Source of the DNA: Pyrus communis
Lineage: Eukaryota > Streptophyta > Magnoliopsida > Rosales > Rosaceae
DNA: 64,000 bases
Assembly (NCBI RefSeq): GCF_963583255.1
Contig: NC_084809.1
Span: 7,363,501-7,427,500 of the forward strand
Direction of reading: 5' to 3'
How positions within the stretch are numbered: position 1 is the stretch's first letter; every line of letters starts with the position of its first letter. The translations under genes were made by a program, and so were the position numbers. The notes beneath the pieces were generated by a model, which was given only the letters and a program-made list of their open reading frames with translations, had not been told where the DNA came from and ran no database searches. Below are positions 1 through 11,250 of this stretch, piece after piece.

Positions 1-607
1 TCCCAGTTTTCCAGCGAGCACCGACCCTTTCGAGGAAATTTCCGGCCAAACCACGGCGATTTGGCCGGCTTGCAAGGTATCAATCTCTTCGTCTCGCTGA
101 GTACTACAACTTTCCTTTTTGTTTCACCCAATTTCATTGAGTATTGAATAAGTTATACTCATTTGAATCTTACCCAGTTTTCGGCGGACACCCGTGGCTT
201 TCAGGCTGTTTTCCGGCCAACTCTGGCCACGATGACGGGAACCAAGGGTATATTTCGATTCCTTACCTTCGGGGCTTCAATTTGGTATATTGAATGACAT
301 GTTTTGGTTGAGTTTTGAGCCCCATCGGAGCTTGGGAATTCTCCGGCCGAAATTCGGCCTTCTCCTTCCTTGGAATCCGGCGAACACCCAAGGCCTTTGG
401 GCCTTTCCTGCCAAGCCCAAAACCCTGGGCAGCCCAACCCAACCTTTTTATTTATTTTTTTTGTTTTGTTAATTTAATGGCCTTTGGGCCGTTTCCTTTA
501 AGGCCTTCGGCCCGTTAACCCTAAACCCATTAGACCAAACCTTTAGGCCCAAACCCAGATCCAACCCAAGTCCAAACCCTTTAACCAACCCGGATCCAAG
601 CCCAAAC

Positions 608-716
608 CCGTTTGACCTGTTGACCCGGACCCGGACCCGGGCTGACCGTAACCTGGTCAACGGTCAGCGTTGACTTTGACTTTAACCGGTCAACGTTGAC
701 TTTGACCGTTGACTTT
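608..716 (+). promoter_or_regulatory. Cluster of W-box-like TTGAC motifs in the LTR
   Basis: Within about 110 bases there are roughly nine TTGACC/TTGACT cores, counting both strands. TTGAC(C/T) is the binding core of WRKY factors. The cluster lies in the LTR, where a promoter or enhancer would sit. Function is inferred; the motifs partly arise from a short internal repeat of the GTTGACTTTGAC type. Confidence 0.3.
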
Positions 717-1260
717 TTAGGTTTTCGTGCGGGACCCCTCCTAGGCTAATTTCAACGTCCTGAACCCGTTTCCGATGTCCGTTTTCCCAAATTCAGTCGT
801 TTGAGTAGAGTTTGACTAAATGTACCATTTATGTGCTTAGGGGCGATTATCTGTGGCGTTTCCTTCTTCGCTAGATGGCGTGGCTTTTCGACGGCGAAAT
901 ATTGTGAGTGGACCCCTTCTAAAAATGCATGTTTTGATAGTATAAATGCATACATGAAAGGCACGATTTGATGATTATGTTTTATGAAACGTTTTACGAG
1001 ATAACATGCTTACTGAGGCTAGTTTGAATTATTACTATTTTTCCTATAACCTATGTTCTTATAGAATATCTGATAGATGACGATATGATATTTAGAACAT
1101 GTTTAGAACACCTCTTTATAGTATAGATGATGCATGACTTTATACTATGAAGTTGATTTTCAATATATGTATGTTCATTGGTTTTGTACTTACCTAGTGG
1201 TCCTTTCCGCTACAGGACGTAGGGATAGATCCGGTCCGTCCCGGGCGACGGTTTAGTGTT

Positions 1261-1390
1261 GGCATAGGGCCTGGAATGTGTTTTCCTCTGACTGTTTTCT
1301 CAGAGATGGGGAGCCGGCATGGGGCCTGAAGTGTATTTTCCTCTGACTGTCGGCTCAGAGACGGGAAGCCGACATGGGCCCTGAAGGGTT
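1261..1390 (+). repeat. 55-bp tandem repeat inside the LTR
   Basis: Units start at 1261, 1316 and 1371 (the last partial). Each begins GGCAT(A/G)GGGCCTG or a close variant and contains CCTCTGACTGT followed by CTCAGAGA. The first two units are about 85 percent alike by eye. Confidence 0.75.
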
Positions 1391-2125
1391 ATTGGACATT
1401 CACTAGTGTTTATTATTTATGCGAATTATGATTTGAGACATTGCACGACATGCTAGGTTTCGGAAAACCTATGTTTATCATTATATTTGTGTTTTCATAA
1501 AACCTGGGGGTTAGTACGTTGATAACTGTTTTATTTTATATATATATATATATATATCAACTTGGTCCACTCATGTTTGTTTTGCGCCCCCTTCAGTACT
1601 TAGAATCGAGGCATACAATCCTGACGTCCAGGCATTTCCGCATCGGCATCTTCGAGTCCTCTTGGTGTAGGACCCACTCCTTTGTTTCATTCAATGTTTT
1701 ATTATTTTCTTTTAGTGCTCTAGATTAGTGGTGTGCTCTGAACACGGTCTTTATTTGAATATTAATTATTCTTTTACATTTATAAGCCTTATATATCCCT
1801 TGTTTTCAGCATTTGCACTCAATAAATGGCTTTCGTCACCCTCGGGTGTCGACCAGCACGTGCCTATCCTGGTATTAGGGGAATATCAGGGTCGGGGCGT
1901 GTCATCAAGGACCATTGTTTTTTGTTGGGATTCCTCTGTTTGGTTGCAAAAAGTTGATGTTAGTTTTTCGCTGAATGTCTTATTGCTCTCTTTACATCAA
2001 TCGATTAATGGATAATAATCTATCTTCTAAGTTTCTTAAACATTGCCTCGGATATTTACATTTGCATCCACGTTTAATGTGGTTATATGGGATACATTGG
2101 CTCCACCTACAACCTCACGAGCCTC

Positions 2126-2128
<3 letters not shown>

Positions 2129-2169
<41 letters not shown>
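2129..2169. repeat. (TC)n microsatellite
   Basis: About twenty uninterrupted TC dinucleotides, followed by GTCATATG. Confidence 0.97.
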
Positions 2170-2172
<3 letters not shown>

Positions 2173-2771
2173 ATATGCCCGCTATAGTTATTAACTTTCT
2201 TGCTTACAACTAAATTGTCAAATGCTCTGAAATCATACTATATTACAGAGCCTTAAACTCCATAGATCAAAATTCCAACATCAGAAAAAAAAAAAAAAAA
2301 AAAAATCATACGTAAAGATGGAGGGAGGCGAAGAGAGGACAGATGGGGGTTTGGGGCACAAAAGGGATCTTTATATTTCCGCAAAAATACTTTGTGCTTT
2401 TTAGCTATAGATTATGAGTTTTCATGAATGTATAAGCTTTAGTATAGCTGTTATAGGTGGAGTTTTCGACTTACAAATTCGTCTCATCTTCTTGATATAT
2501 GTTTTATTTTTCTAACTATTAGTTTTTGGTCTTTTGCAAGCTCTTACCTATTACGGAATCTTTATTGTTTGGATAGGTTTGTGTTCCTCATTCTTTGTAT
2601 ATACTTTTTTTCTCTCTCTTTTTACGAGGAGTAAAGTGATTTGGTATAGCCTTACCCTACTGTAATTTTGCATCTCTTTAGGAAATCATTCTTAACTTCA
2701 ATAATGATTTTGGTATATGCCTTACCCTATGTAACTTTTCATACACGCTGCATACACTTAACTTTTTTGAT

Positions 2772-3076
2772 ATGCACACGCACACGCACACTGCATACGC
2801 ATACAATATACACTCACACACATCACATACACTTGTCCACACAGGGTACACACACTTACCTACACTTACACATTTTATATACATACACAGTACATACACA
2901 TGCAGTGTGACACAAACACTGTCATGCACTTATACACACACAACACATACAACATATACTCACACGCTTATACCTTTTTTTATCGCTTGGAAGATATTGT
3001 TGTTTTTCCTCGGCAATACAATATACACTCACACACTTATGCAGCACATACGCTCACACACACAGTACACACATTG
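2772..3076. repeat. (CA)-rich degenerate microsatellite
   Basis: Imperfect ACAC/ACATAC tracts run for about 300 bases, broken by short unrelated pieces near 2975-3015. Open frames on both strands are His/Thr/Tyr-rich or Cys/Val-rich artefacts of the repeat. Confidence 0.9.
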
Positions 3077-3182
3077 TTGTTTTTCCTTATTTGATTATTG
3101 GGATGCCAAACTTTAAGAATTTGTGTTTAATTTGATTCTTTGGTATACTCAGTTAATCAGCTAAGAATTGGTTTACATTTAG

Positions 3183-3183
<1 letters not shown>

Positions 3184-3213
<30 letters not shown>
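3184..3213. repeat. (TA)n microsatellite
   Basis: A run of about fifteen uninterrupted TA dinucleotides. Confidence 0.95.
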
Positions 3214-3216
<3 letters not shown>

Positions 3217-3746
3217 TTTGGACTCTAGTTTTTCTCTTAACTGAATTTGTTTTGATTCAATGGATTAGTGAGTTAAAACTACAAGTGGGTTTCTTTTGGT
3301 TTTTGGGCTGTTCTTAACTTTTTGTTTCCTGATTGAATTTGTTTTGATTCAATTGGGTTGGTGAGCTAAATTGCAAGGGGGGTTTGTTTTGGTTTCCGAA
3401 TGGCTCTTATGGGTTGTGTATGAGACTGGAGGATTTGAACTAAACCACGCAATGGACATTCATAATATGTGCAATTAGGTATTACATATATAAATTGCAT
3501 ATGTGCTTAATGGTTTGCATTGCTTGCTGTTTTTGCTTAATGGTTTGAATCTGTGCTTAGGTTGGTTTAAAACCCAGCTTGTGTGAGTTTATCGGTTTAA
3601 TTGGGGGAATGAAAAAATAAAGTTGGCCTTTCATTGAAGATGCTCAAGCAATTGGAGTTTGTTTTATTAGAAAGATGGTTAAACGTTCTGTTTTATTGGG
3701 AACATGCACACATAGAGTTCATCTAAAGGAAGGTTTTGGTTCTGAA

Positions 3747-3777
3747 ATCATACTATAGATGAACTCTATAGTATGAT
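3747..3777. repeat. Short perfect inverted repeat
   Basis: ATCATACTATAG is followed after a short loop by its exact complement CTATAGTATGAT. An overlapping outer pair, AGAGTTCATCTA (about 3715) and TAGATGAACTCT, can also pair, so the locus could fold in two ways. No function is evident. Confidence 0.7.
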
Positions 3778-4240
3778 TGCATATCCAATGGATGAAATTT
3801 AAATTTAACGTCAAAATAATAAAATAAAAAATTGAAGACGATCAACTTTAAAAAATTATTTTCCAATCCCATCCTCAGGACAAGACAAATACTTTTAGCT
3901 TATACGAACTATCATTTATATTTTCAATTAGTGTTTAAATTTTTAGTTTATGTTATGAATTATCATCTATATTGAAGTTTTGGTTGGTTGAGTGGTTGAT
4001 TGGTGTGATTTGTTCGGTTATAAATTTTTTGTCGAAATTTAAATTTTTTATGTTAAAATATTTGTAAAATTAAATTAAGATAACATAACTCAAGGTTACA
4101 AAAAATCTTTTCCCAAAAAAAATAGGGTTAAAGCAATTCCACAATTGTTAATATATTTTAAGTCATGAAATTTAGGTCTTAAGGGTTGAGTAACATTCAC
4201 TGTTCTTAGACTTAAATTTTGTCTTTTAGTAAACTAAAAT

Positions 4241-4425
4241 ATTTGAGTTTGGGGCCTCTCAGTACTATGGTCTGATATTTCTCTTCCCTTGAAAGTGAGA
4301 GGTCTTCGAATCTCGTGGATGGTGAATTCGATACCAAATTAGGTTGCTCATTATGTGGCATAGCCGAACTCTCCATCTCCTAGAATAAAATATCGATGTA
4401 CTAAAAAAAAAAATTGAATTTGGGA
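4241..4425 (+). mobile_element. SINE (tRNA-derived) with target-site duplication
   Basis: The body runs from about 4255 to 4412. It has an A-box-like ATGGTCTGATA near 4267 and a B-box-like GGTCTTCGAATCTCG near 4301, the spacing of an internal pol III promoter, and ends in a short A-tail. The flanks ATTTGAGTTTGGG (left) and AATTGAATTTGGG (right) look like a target-site duplication with two mismatches. The pol III boxes are diverged from consensus. Confidence 0.7.
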
Positions 4426-4779
4426 CCAAAAACTGAAGTTGGTCTTATGGAGAATTTACACGTGAAAAGCCGTAATAAATTATCTATACTAAAGCTCAAT
4501 AAGGAAAATAAACGCAGTTTCTAAGTACAGTGAAGGGACAAAAGAGCCCCTGTTTCATTATCATTTTTCAGTGCTATTTTTTTTAGCTTAAGATGGCCAA
4601 AAAGGCATGCCTCTTCAATTTTTCGAGAAATTTGGTACACTATATATTATTATATAAACGGTGAAAATTTTTATTTTTTATATTATTAATTTTTTAATAC
4701 AAAAATCTTACTATTTATATAGAAATACATGATATATCATCTCGTGCTCCGAACATATTAAAAAATCTTTCCAATTTGT

Positions 4780-5640
4780 AAACCCACTGTTTCTCTAGAT
4801 ACTTCCTAGTTCCCACATCGTTTTTCTCACCGCTAAAACGCTCACCGCGCTGCTTGCCTCTACTCTCCCTGTCTTCCTCTTCGCCTCATTTGCTAAAATC
4901 TCTTCGATTCTACCAACCGCCACAACCGTTCAGACTTTCCCAAAGGTAAATTCTTTTCTCTTCCTTACAAAATTTGATATTGATTTTGAAAATAGTGAAA
5001 ACCCCATAAAACAAACTGACTTTCTCAACCGAAGATTATGATATATGTTTCTAAGTGGTTTGCCTTTGGAAAGTAAATGGTTTCGCATTTGATTATTTAG
5101 GATAATTACATGCGTGAGGATTATTAAATGATATATTTGATATATAGGTCTAATTTTAAGGTAGGAGCCTTTAGATTACAACTCACTTTATGGTTTTGCA
5201 TTAGAAGACAATCTGTACTCAACTTCTTAGGCAAGTCTGGAGGAAATCTGCTCTTAGTTGATGCTCTGTCTCCGTCTTTTTTGCCTGCTTTAATATGCTT
5301 TCTTATGATCTCTGACTTTTTAAAGTTTTTATTTTTGTTTTATTAATTTGATTAGGAAGATTTTCAGAGAATAGCTTCAATTGAATTGGGTTTTGTTCAA
5401 TTTATTCTTATTAGTTTCATTCCAATTCAATGATTTTGTGTAGCGCTGAGTTTTCTGTTGGAGAATAAATTTTCTTCATAGTTCATTCAATTTTGTTTTA
5501 TTTTCTGATTTGGTTTTTGAAATTGAGACTCCTAGCATTGCCGTCATCAAAAATTTTTTATTGATTCCAATTGATAAATGTTACCAGGATGGGAAAGGGA
5601 TCGCTAATTTGAAATCAGCTCTTCAGGTATGCATTCATTC
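4780..5640 (+). other. Possible exon remnants of an unidentified gene
   Basis: A pyrimidine-rich stretch (4790-4945) like a plant 5' UTR ends at CCCAAAG followed by GTAAATTC, a plausible donor. About 640 bases on, a short block at 5588-5626 sits between an AG acceptor-like TTACCAG and a GTATGC donor-like site. No downstream coding exon follows before the convergent RLP gene. I do not recognise the product; a truncated gene 5' end is one reading and chance is another. Confidence 0.25.
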
Positions 5641-6317
5641 CAGATTTAAAACATCACTTCTGTTTAGTATGTTGTTTATCATTTTTTATCATAACACCGT
5701 CATGCGGTGTTACTGTCAGTCCTTGTAGTTGTTAAAATTTGCTTTTCTGAGTTGTATATAGAACTCTTAACGTAGAATTAGTTAAATACAGGTGCAGAAT
5801 GAACGACTAATCAATGTGGGAAACTTTTGGAAATGTATATAACTGTAACTTAGAAATCTCCCATTTGGATTGCACTTATGCTTTGAATGCAAAGTAAATA
5901 ATATGTAATGTAACTTCAAGAGTTATTTTAGAAATGAACGGGTTGATTTGTGAATTTATGGAATTTTCAGAAGTATCTATTATGTGTATAGTGATATATG
6001 TGTACTTGTTATTCAAACTCTCTCTTTATTAGGGAAATGATTCATATTTGCTATAAACTACGAATTTAAAACCCACCGCAGAGCACGACACTTTTGCTAG
6101 TTTTGACCTAGAAGCAAATGGAAACAGGAAACGTAATTCCAACTACTTAGTTGATAACACTGAATTTGATCAAGTAGAAATATTATACAAAGCAAACTTA
6201 TAGAACCCCATTATTGTAATATAACATAACAACATATGCTGAAGCACCAGAAATCATAAAAAACATGACATTGGCCTTGAAGGCCCAAACATTTCTCTAG
6301 CCGGTAGACACATCAAG
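5640..6317. other. Spacer 3' of the RLP gene, nothing recognised
   Basis: AT-rich sequence without supported frames or repeats. Part of 6180-6317 is probably the 3' UTR of the minus-strand RLP gene. Confidence 0.5.
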
Positions 6318-9269
6318 CTAAGTTCGGTGTCCCCTCGTCGCCCTTGCGGTTGTTGGCTTTCTCCTCCTGCTGAATGTCTCCACAAACCATTCATGCTTCT
6401 TGTCTGCCAATGTGTTTCCAGCAACCACTCCCACTATTAGTCCGCTAATAACTCCCGGCAAGACTACATACCAGTCAAACTCAAATGGAAACCCAGCCTC
6501 TTCAAAGCTTGATCGTGGCAGTCGCCTCGAGCTCTCAGAAGCCTCGCATTTCTTGGACAAAAGCTCTCCACACAGACCTGAGTTTCCTTGGTATGAATCT
6601 TCTAGGAATGTACCAAATTGTTTGCCAAGTGGTATAGGCCCCCAAAGATGGTTATACGACACGTTGAAGTACGCAAGGAAAGTGAGTTGTGCCAAACAAC
6701 CAGGGATCATTCCTGAGAGCTTGTTTTGAGAGAGATCCAACGATTCAAGAGCAATCAAGTTCCCTAGAGATGAGGGGATTTGACCAGAGAGAGTGTTGTT
6801 GGAGAGGTTTAGCACATGAAGTGCTGCTAGACTCCCAATGATACTTGCTGGAATCTCTCCTTCAAATCTATTACTTGAGAAATCTATGAGTCTCAGATCA
6901 TATGGGGTCTGATGATATGTCAACTCAACACCTTTTACAGGAATTATCATCTCATATGAAAATTGAAAGTAATATCCATATTTATTTATGCTGGCGTTCG
7001 ATGAGACTGTAAAGTACTGGCTTCCCTTGTTCGTGACAACATATTTCATGAAATTCCAGTTCTCCATGTACTTAGAAGGCAACATACCTGAAAACTGGTT
7101 GTTGGATAAATCAATGATGCACAAGTTTGGGAACTCATGATTAGTTGGAGGCTTCCCAATTATCCCATGAAATGCATTCGACCCCAAAATGAGACCCCTC
7201 AATACTGGAAGTACCCCTAACCAAGAAGGGAAGATGTCACTGATTTGATTGTTGCCAATGTGAAGAAACTCTAACTGAATGCAATCGGCCATTGATCTTG
7301 GTAGCATCCCCTGTAACCGATTGTAACCCAACCCAACAAATTTCAAACTATTTTTGTTAGCACAAAATGGAGGAATATGGCCGTGGAAAGAATTAAACAT
7401 CAAACGCAATATTTCCAAGCTACTGGACTTCCCCAAACACTGTGGAAGCATACCACTCAGGTTGTTGTTGGCCAAATTAAGATCTTGAAGATAATTCAAG
7501 TTGCAGAACAATGGCGAAACCTTTCCACTATAACTATTGTTGCGGACAATGTAAGACGTGATATATTGTGGTGGAATTGGCAATGACCCTTGTAACCGAT
7601 TATTCCAAATTTCAAAAATCTGTAGATTTTTCCATGGAAGAGTGACTGGATTCTCCTCAAAGCCTGTTAAGGAGTTAGAGCTGAGGTCGAGATTGACCAA
7701 AGTTTCTCTAGTTGCATTCCAGAGCCATTTTGGTATTTGGCCATGAATGTTGTTACGAGAAAGGTATAGGGCTCCCAATTCGTATTGATCTTTCAAAAAT
7801 TCTGGAAACTCTGTCAAGTTGCATTCACACAACCTTAGAAATTCGAACTTTGGAAGAGTAGCACTCGAACCAGATTTGACACGCACGGATAACCTGTTGG
7901 CCGCTAAACCAAGTACCTTCAACTTTTTGAGGTTGGAAAACTCATCAAACTCAACTAATCCACTCAAATTATTACCGGAAAGGCTAAGAAGTTCAAGATT
8001 TCTGAGGTGGAAAAACGACTTAGGAAATTCTCCTTGCAAATTGTTGGAGGTAAGGTCCAGATGTTCAAGATTTCTGAGGTGGAAAAGCGACTTAGGGATT
8101 TCACCAGTTAATGAATTGGTAGACAAATATAGGAACACAAGTTGGGTCAGGTTAGCCACAAAATGTGGGAAATTCCCCTGTAAGTTAATATCCGAAAGAT
8201 CCAAGTAGTTGAGCTTGGTTAATTTTTCAAAACAAGACAAGGAATCAGGAACTAAGAATGGGCCTACAGACACGTTATAAAATGAATGCATCCCAAGGAA
8301 GCTGAGCTGGGTAAGGTTTCTGAATGAAGATGGAACATGGGAATCAAAACTACAGGTTGAGATATCAAAGTAATTCAAGGAATGAAGGTTTCCGATAGAA
8401 CTAGGAAGTTCACCAGAGAAATTTGTCTCTGAAACATCCAATATTTTGAGGGAATTGGTCCTGTTAAATTTAGGAAAATAACCATTTAGGTCTATGTTAA
8501 ACTGCAATCTAAGCTCCTCTAGGTTTGGTAGGTGGAAAATGCCTATTGGGAATTCCCCATACAACCCACAGTAGCTTAGATTGAGAGATGTGAGAGAAGA
8601 TACATTGACCAAGATATCAGGCACAGTGGAGTATATGCCTACATCACTAAGATGAAGTTGTTTTATGCTGGTCAAGTTTTGGACTAGGATTCTCATGTTG
8701 GACTTCCTAAGCTCCAAACCATTATTGTGAGACAGATCAAGGGTAGACAGTTTGGATAGCTTTGAAATTTCGGATGGAATTTGGCCAGAAAATGCAGACA
8801 GTGAAAGGTTGAGATAGGATAGACTCGAAAGGTCATGGCCTAATCTCGATGGTACTTCAGAGGAATTGAAGTCGTTATCTGAGAGGTCAAGCATCTGCAA
8901 GTGAACAAGTCGGAAGATGGTGCTGTTGGAATTGATAGAACCATAGAGACAGCTGCTCTTGAGGTCAAGGCCAATGACACGGCCAGACTCCGCATGGCAC
9001 TCAACACCATCCCACGAACAACAGTTACTCTGATTCTGATCTCCTTCTCGAGCCCAAGATGCTACCTTCGGATAAGCAAAAGGAGATCCAGAAGCTGACT
9101 TGTCTATCGTAAAGCTTTCCTTGAATTGTGACAAGAAGGAGTGCTCGTCAGCATGGCAAAGTGTCCGTGTCTGAGTCTGCATAAATGAAAAACAGTGAGT
9201 AGCATTAAGTAATAGAAAAAGAAGACAATAGAAACAGGTAAACTTGGACAACCAAGATTCCATTTTCAT
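6318..9269 (-). CDS. LRR receptor-like protein (RLP, Cf/RLP7-like), intact single exon
   Basis: The frame encodes 983 residues with ATG at 9269 and TAG at 6318. Residues 1 to about 29 are a signal peptide. An LRR N-terminal cap follows, with the paired cysteines NCCSWDGVEC near residue 85. About 25-30 extracellular LRRs (LxxLxLSxNxLxGxIP type) run to near residue 880, broken near 735-790 by a non-LRR island around VKGVELTYHQTPYDL. A C-terminal cap contains NSGLCG. A single membrane helix with GxxxG spacing lies at about 935-954, then a short basic tail of about 29 residues without a kinase. This is the architecture of plant RLPs, which sense apoplastic ligands and signal through SOBIR1-type kinases. 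The ligand is unknown. Decayed relatives lie at 12.7-13.2 and 16.0 kb, so this is the survivor of a local RLP cluster. Confidence 0.93.
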   Translation of the reverse strand: MKMESWLSKFTCFYCLLFLLLNATHCFSFMQTQTRTLCHADEHSFLSQFKESFTIDKSASGSPFAYPKVASWAREGDQNQSNCCSWDGVECHAESGRVIGLDLKSSCLYGSINSNSTIFRLVHLQMLDLSDNDFNSSEVPSRLGHDLSSLSYLNLSLSAFSGQIPSEISKLSKLSTLDLSHNNGLELRKSNMRILVQNLTSIKQLHLSDVGIYSTVPDILVNVSSLTSLNLSYCGLYGEFPIGIFHLPNLEELRLQFNIDLNGYFPKFNRTNSLKILDVSETNFSGELPSSIGNLHSLNYFDISTCSFDSHVPSSFRNLTQLSFLGMHSFYNVSVGPFLVPDSLSCFEKLTKLNYLDLSDINLQGNFPHFVANLTQLVFLYLSTNSLTGEIPKSLFHLRNLEHLDLTSNNLQGEFPKSFFHLRNLELLSLSGNNLSGLVEFDEFSNLKKLKVLGLAANRLSVRVKSGSSATLPKFEFLRLCECNLTEFPEFLKDQYELGALYLSRNNIHGQIPKWLWNATRETLVNLDLSSNSLTGFEENPVTLPWKNLQIFEIWNNRLQGSLPIPPQYITSYIVRNNSYSGKVSPLFCNLNYLQDLNLANNNLSGMLPQCLGKSSSLEILRLMFNSFHGHIPPFCANKNSLKFVGLGYNRLQGMLPRSMADCIQLEFLHIGNNQISDIFPSWLGVLPVLRGLILGSNAFHGIIGKPPTNHEFPNLCIIDLSNNQFSGMLPSKYMENWNFMKYVVTNKGSQYFTVSSNASINKYGYYFQFSYEMIIPVKGVELTYHQTPYDLRLIDFSSNRFEGEIPASIIGSLAALHVLNLSNNTLSGQIPSSLGNLIALESLDLSQNKLSGMIPGCLAQLTFLAYFNVSYNHLWGPIPLGKQFGTFLEDSYQGNSGLCGELLSKKCEASESSRRLPRSSFEEAGFPFEFDWYVVLPGVISGLIVGVVAGNTLADKKHEWFVETFSRRRKPTTARATRGHRT

Positions 9270-9342
9270 GGTAGTGTGTTTTTCTGGTTATAGGAAATAT
9301 TGTTTTATGGCTCTCGGATAATTAAGAGTGGAGAAGTTAACT

Positions 9343-9352
9343 CCTTTTATAG
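9343..9352 (-). promoter_or_regulatory. TATA box of the RLP gene
   Basis: On the minus strand the sequence reads CTATAAAAGG, about 75 bases upstream of the RLP start codon. That leaves a normal short 5' leader. Confidence 0.6.
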
Positions 9353-9419
9353 ACACAACTCAAGCAAAGCATAAATAAAAAAAAGTATGAGTCGATCGAT
9401 GAGTGGGTGGTGAATTGAT

Positions 9420-9605
9420 GTCTCGATCAATTGAAGACTTGAAGTCATTCATAGTTTGCATGTAATAATTGCAAACTCAATCGTTTAGTTTTATCTATAC
9501 GCTCGTTTGATCTTAAAAAATGCAAACGTAATACTTTGAGTAGATAAAATCAGGTGATCGCCATCACTTGAAGACTTGAAGTCAAGTCGTCGTTTGCATT
9601 TGTGA
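9420..9605 (-). repeat. Repeated upstream cassette of the RLP family
   Basis: Two diverged copies of a block containing GAAGACTTGAAGTCA followed by GTTTGCAT occur near 9430-9463 and 9565-9600. Related copies occur at 12319-12356 and 15563-15603 in the duplicated RLP-relic region. The recurrence upstream of one live RLP and beside two relics suggests promoter sequence duplicated with the gene. Confidence 0.5.
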
Positions 9606-10440
9606 CTCATCTCAACGCTTATTTATCTTTTTAATACATGTTCTAATTCTGTGTACATATACTCCTTAACTCAATTTATTTATCGTTACACTTATTTATC
9701 TAATGTTAATTACTTGAGTTGAAGTTCGTCCATGTAGTAGGATTTACTATGTATACACACAATTTATTCATAGTACGTGAATATTAATTAATTTCTCGAG
9801 CTTTGCACACATAACAATCAATTAGTTGTCACTCCTACTAATAAAAATGTCACTGAGGCTACTATCTCTTTCACCAACATAGTAGCTTTTGTTCCATTAA
9901 TCTTGGGCATGAGGTCTCGTGAACCAGATTATAAGCCACTGATCATCAACATAAACGTTCTTGTAAAGCTAACCATGCATTCAAAGTGACAGGCCGACGA
10001 ATCGATGGAAGTCTTTCGAAGCTAGCTAATATCCTATTCAGCACTTGCACAAATTTTTGGGTGCGCACAATATTAATTTTATATTGCAGGATGTAACATG
10101 ATTAATTTTATAAAAAACTAGATTTTAATCCTTAAATAAGATAAAGTGTAAAAAAATATCTTATACAAGATTAAAATTTGATTTTAGTCCTTAGATTTTA
10201 TTTAATGTCAGCATATGTATTTAATGTTTCTCTATTTTATTTATAATTTTTAATTCTCATTATGGAGATATTATTAAGTAGTACCGTACTACCATATCAG
10301 CACATGATACTTCTACTTAAAAGTTGACACATGTACAATTGTTATGCAGCTGGAATTAAAGCTTATTTTAACATAAAAAATGAAATTTAAAAAATAAATA
10401 AAAACTTGAAGAAAATAAAATACCCATAACCACATCCATC
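9606..10440. other. AT-rich spacer, no gene seen
   Basis: No supported frame or clear terminal repeats were seen. Confidence 0.5.
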
Positions 10441-10441
10441 C

Positions 10442-10800
10442 CTACGTATTCCCAGTGCAGTTCTCAGAACTCCACCCCTTGCTCTGAGGCTGCCGCCCCT
10501 TTTGATCTCTTCCCCAGACTTCAACAAGTTCTTTACCCGATGAATTAGAATTACAAATAACCATTAGTTTAGATAGGTAATTAGAAAAAAGGGTCATGCC
10601 CTTCCAATTCATCGCCAGATTGCGAAATGCAGCACCAAAATCCACAAAATCATCAATAGGGTTCTCATCGATTGAAAGTTATCATTATTCCCTTCGATCC
10701 TGATATTTGATAGAGATTTGCAGAGAGAGAAAGAGGTCGAAGAAGAAAGGGAAAGTTGACAACGGCAGCGATGGCTGCAGAATTATTTTCATTTTTCTTT
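10442..10800 (-). pseudogene. Fragment of an unidentified coding sequence
   Basis: The GC-richer block reads on the minus strand as a protein-like stretch through 10645-10442 (contains FGAAFRNLAMNWKGMT). It is preceded by a purine/pyrimidine leader and a frame start around 10765. It ends without a natural domain boundary in AT-rich sequence. I do not recognise the family. It looks like a captured or truncated gene piece. Confidence 0.3.
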
Positions 10801-11024
10801 TTTTTTTTTGAAATTTTTATTTTGTAAGTATAAAATAAATATTTATTCCAACCGTAAATAAGTTTTATACATGACAAATTTTGAGTGGAAGTATCACAAC
10901 TGACGTGGTGATACAATACCACTCTATAATTTCTCCTCATTATTGTAATTATCTTATATAAGAAAATATTTTCGTAGTACTTATGTTTTTCTATATTTTT
11001 TTATGTGCCACTAATTCATTACAA

Positions 11025-11250
11025 TATATTTAGGTATGAACATTTCGGTACATTTATATTTTTCCACATTTTCTTATGTACCACTAATTCATTACAATAT
11101 ATTTAGGTATACAAGGTTAGTATAATAATAGTATGTTTAGGTACGGTCATTTTGGTACACTGGTTTAGTATAATATATTTAGGTAGCAACATTTCGGTAC
11201 ACTAGTTTAGCATCATATATTTATGTACGAAATTTTTCGGTACGCTGTGT
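11025..11250. repeat. Degenerate tandem repeat with TTTAGGTA and TTCGGTACA motifs
   Basis: ATATATTTAGGTA or a close variant recurs near 11028, 11099, 11177 and 11217. Most copies are followed by CATTT(C/T)GGTACA(C/T). The period is irregular, roughly 45-75 bases. Frames are closed. Confidence 0.6.

Larger units (their letters stand above)
1..1904 (+). mobile_element. LTR of a large LTR retrotransposon (3' part; left end outside window)
   Basis: The segment ends in a GTCGGGGCGTGTCA terminus at 1904. TGTCA is the usual right end of LTRs that begin TGACA. Inside are a GC-rich block (about 300-760) and a 55-bp tandem repeat (1261-1390). No primer-binding site follows 1904, so this is a solo or 3' LTR rather than a 5' LTR. 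No gag or pol frame is visible. A shorter related terminus lies at 56700-56885. Ty3/gypsy is the likely superfamily from the long LTR and its ends, but that is inference. Confidence 0.6.
1905..4240. other. Repeat-rich intergenic stretch, no gene seen
   Basis: This stretch holds microsatellites (described separately), poly-A (2285-2305), a diverged direct duplication (about 3240-3310 and 3325-3400, sharing GAATTTGTTTTGATTCAA), and a short palindrome near 3747-3777. Reading frames here come from simple repeats and carry no recognisable domain. Confidence 0.6.

Noticed and set aside
2668..3116. Open frames on both strands in the CA-rich stretch
   Set aside because: They are translations of a degenerate dinucleotide repeat, with no domain and both strands equally open.
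6400..6729. Plus-strand frames inside the RLP gene
   Set aside because: They are shadows of the intact 983-residue minus-strand frame.
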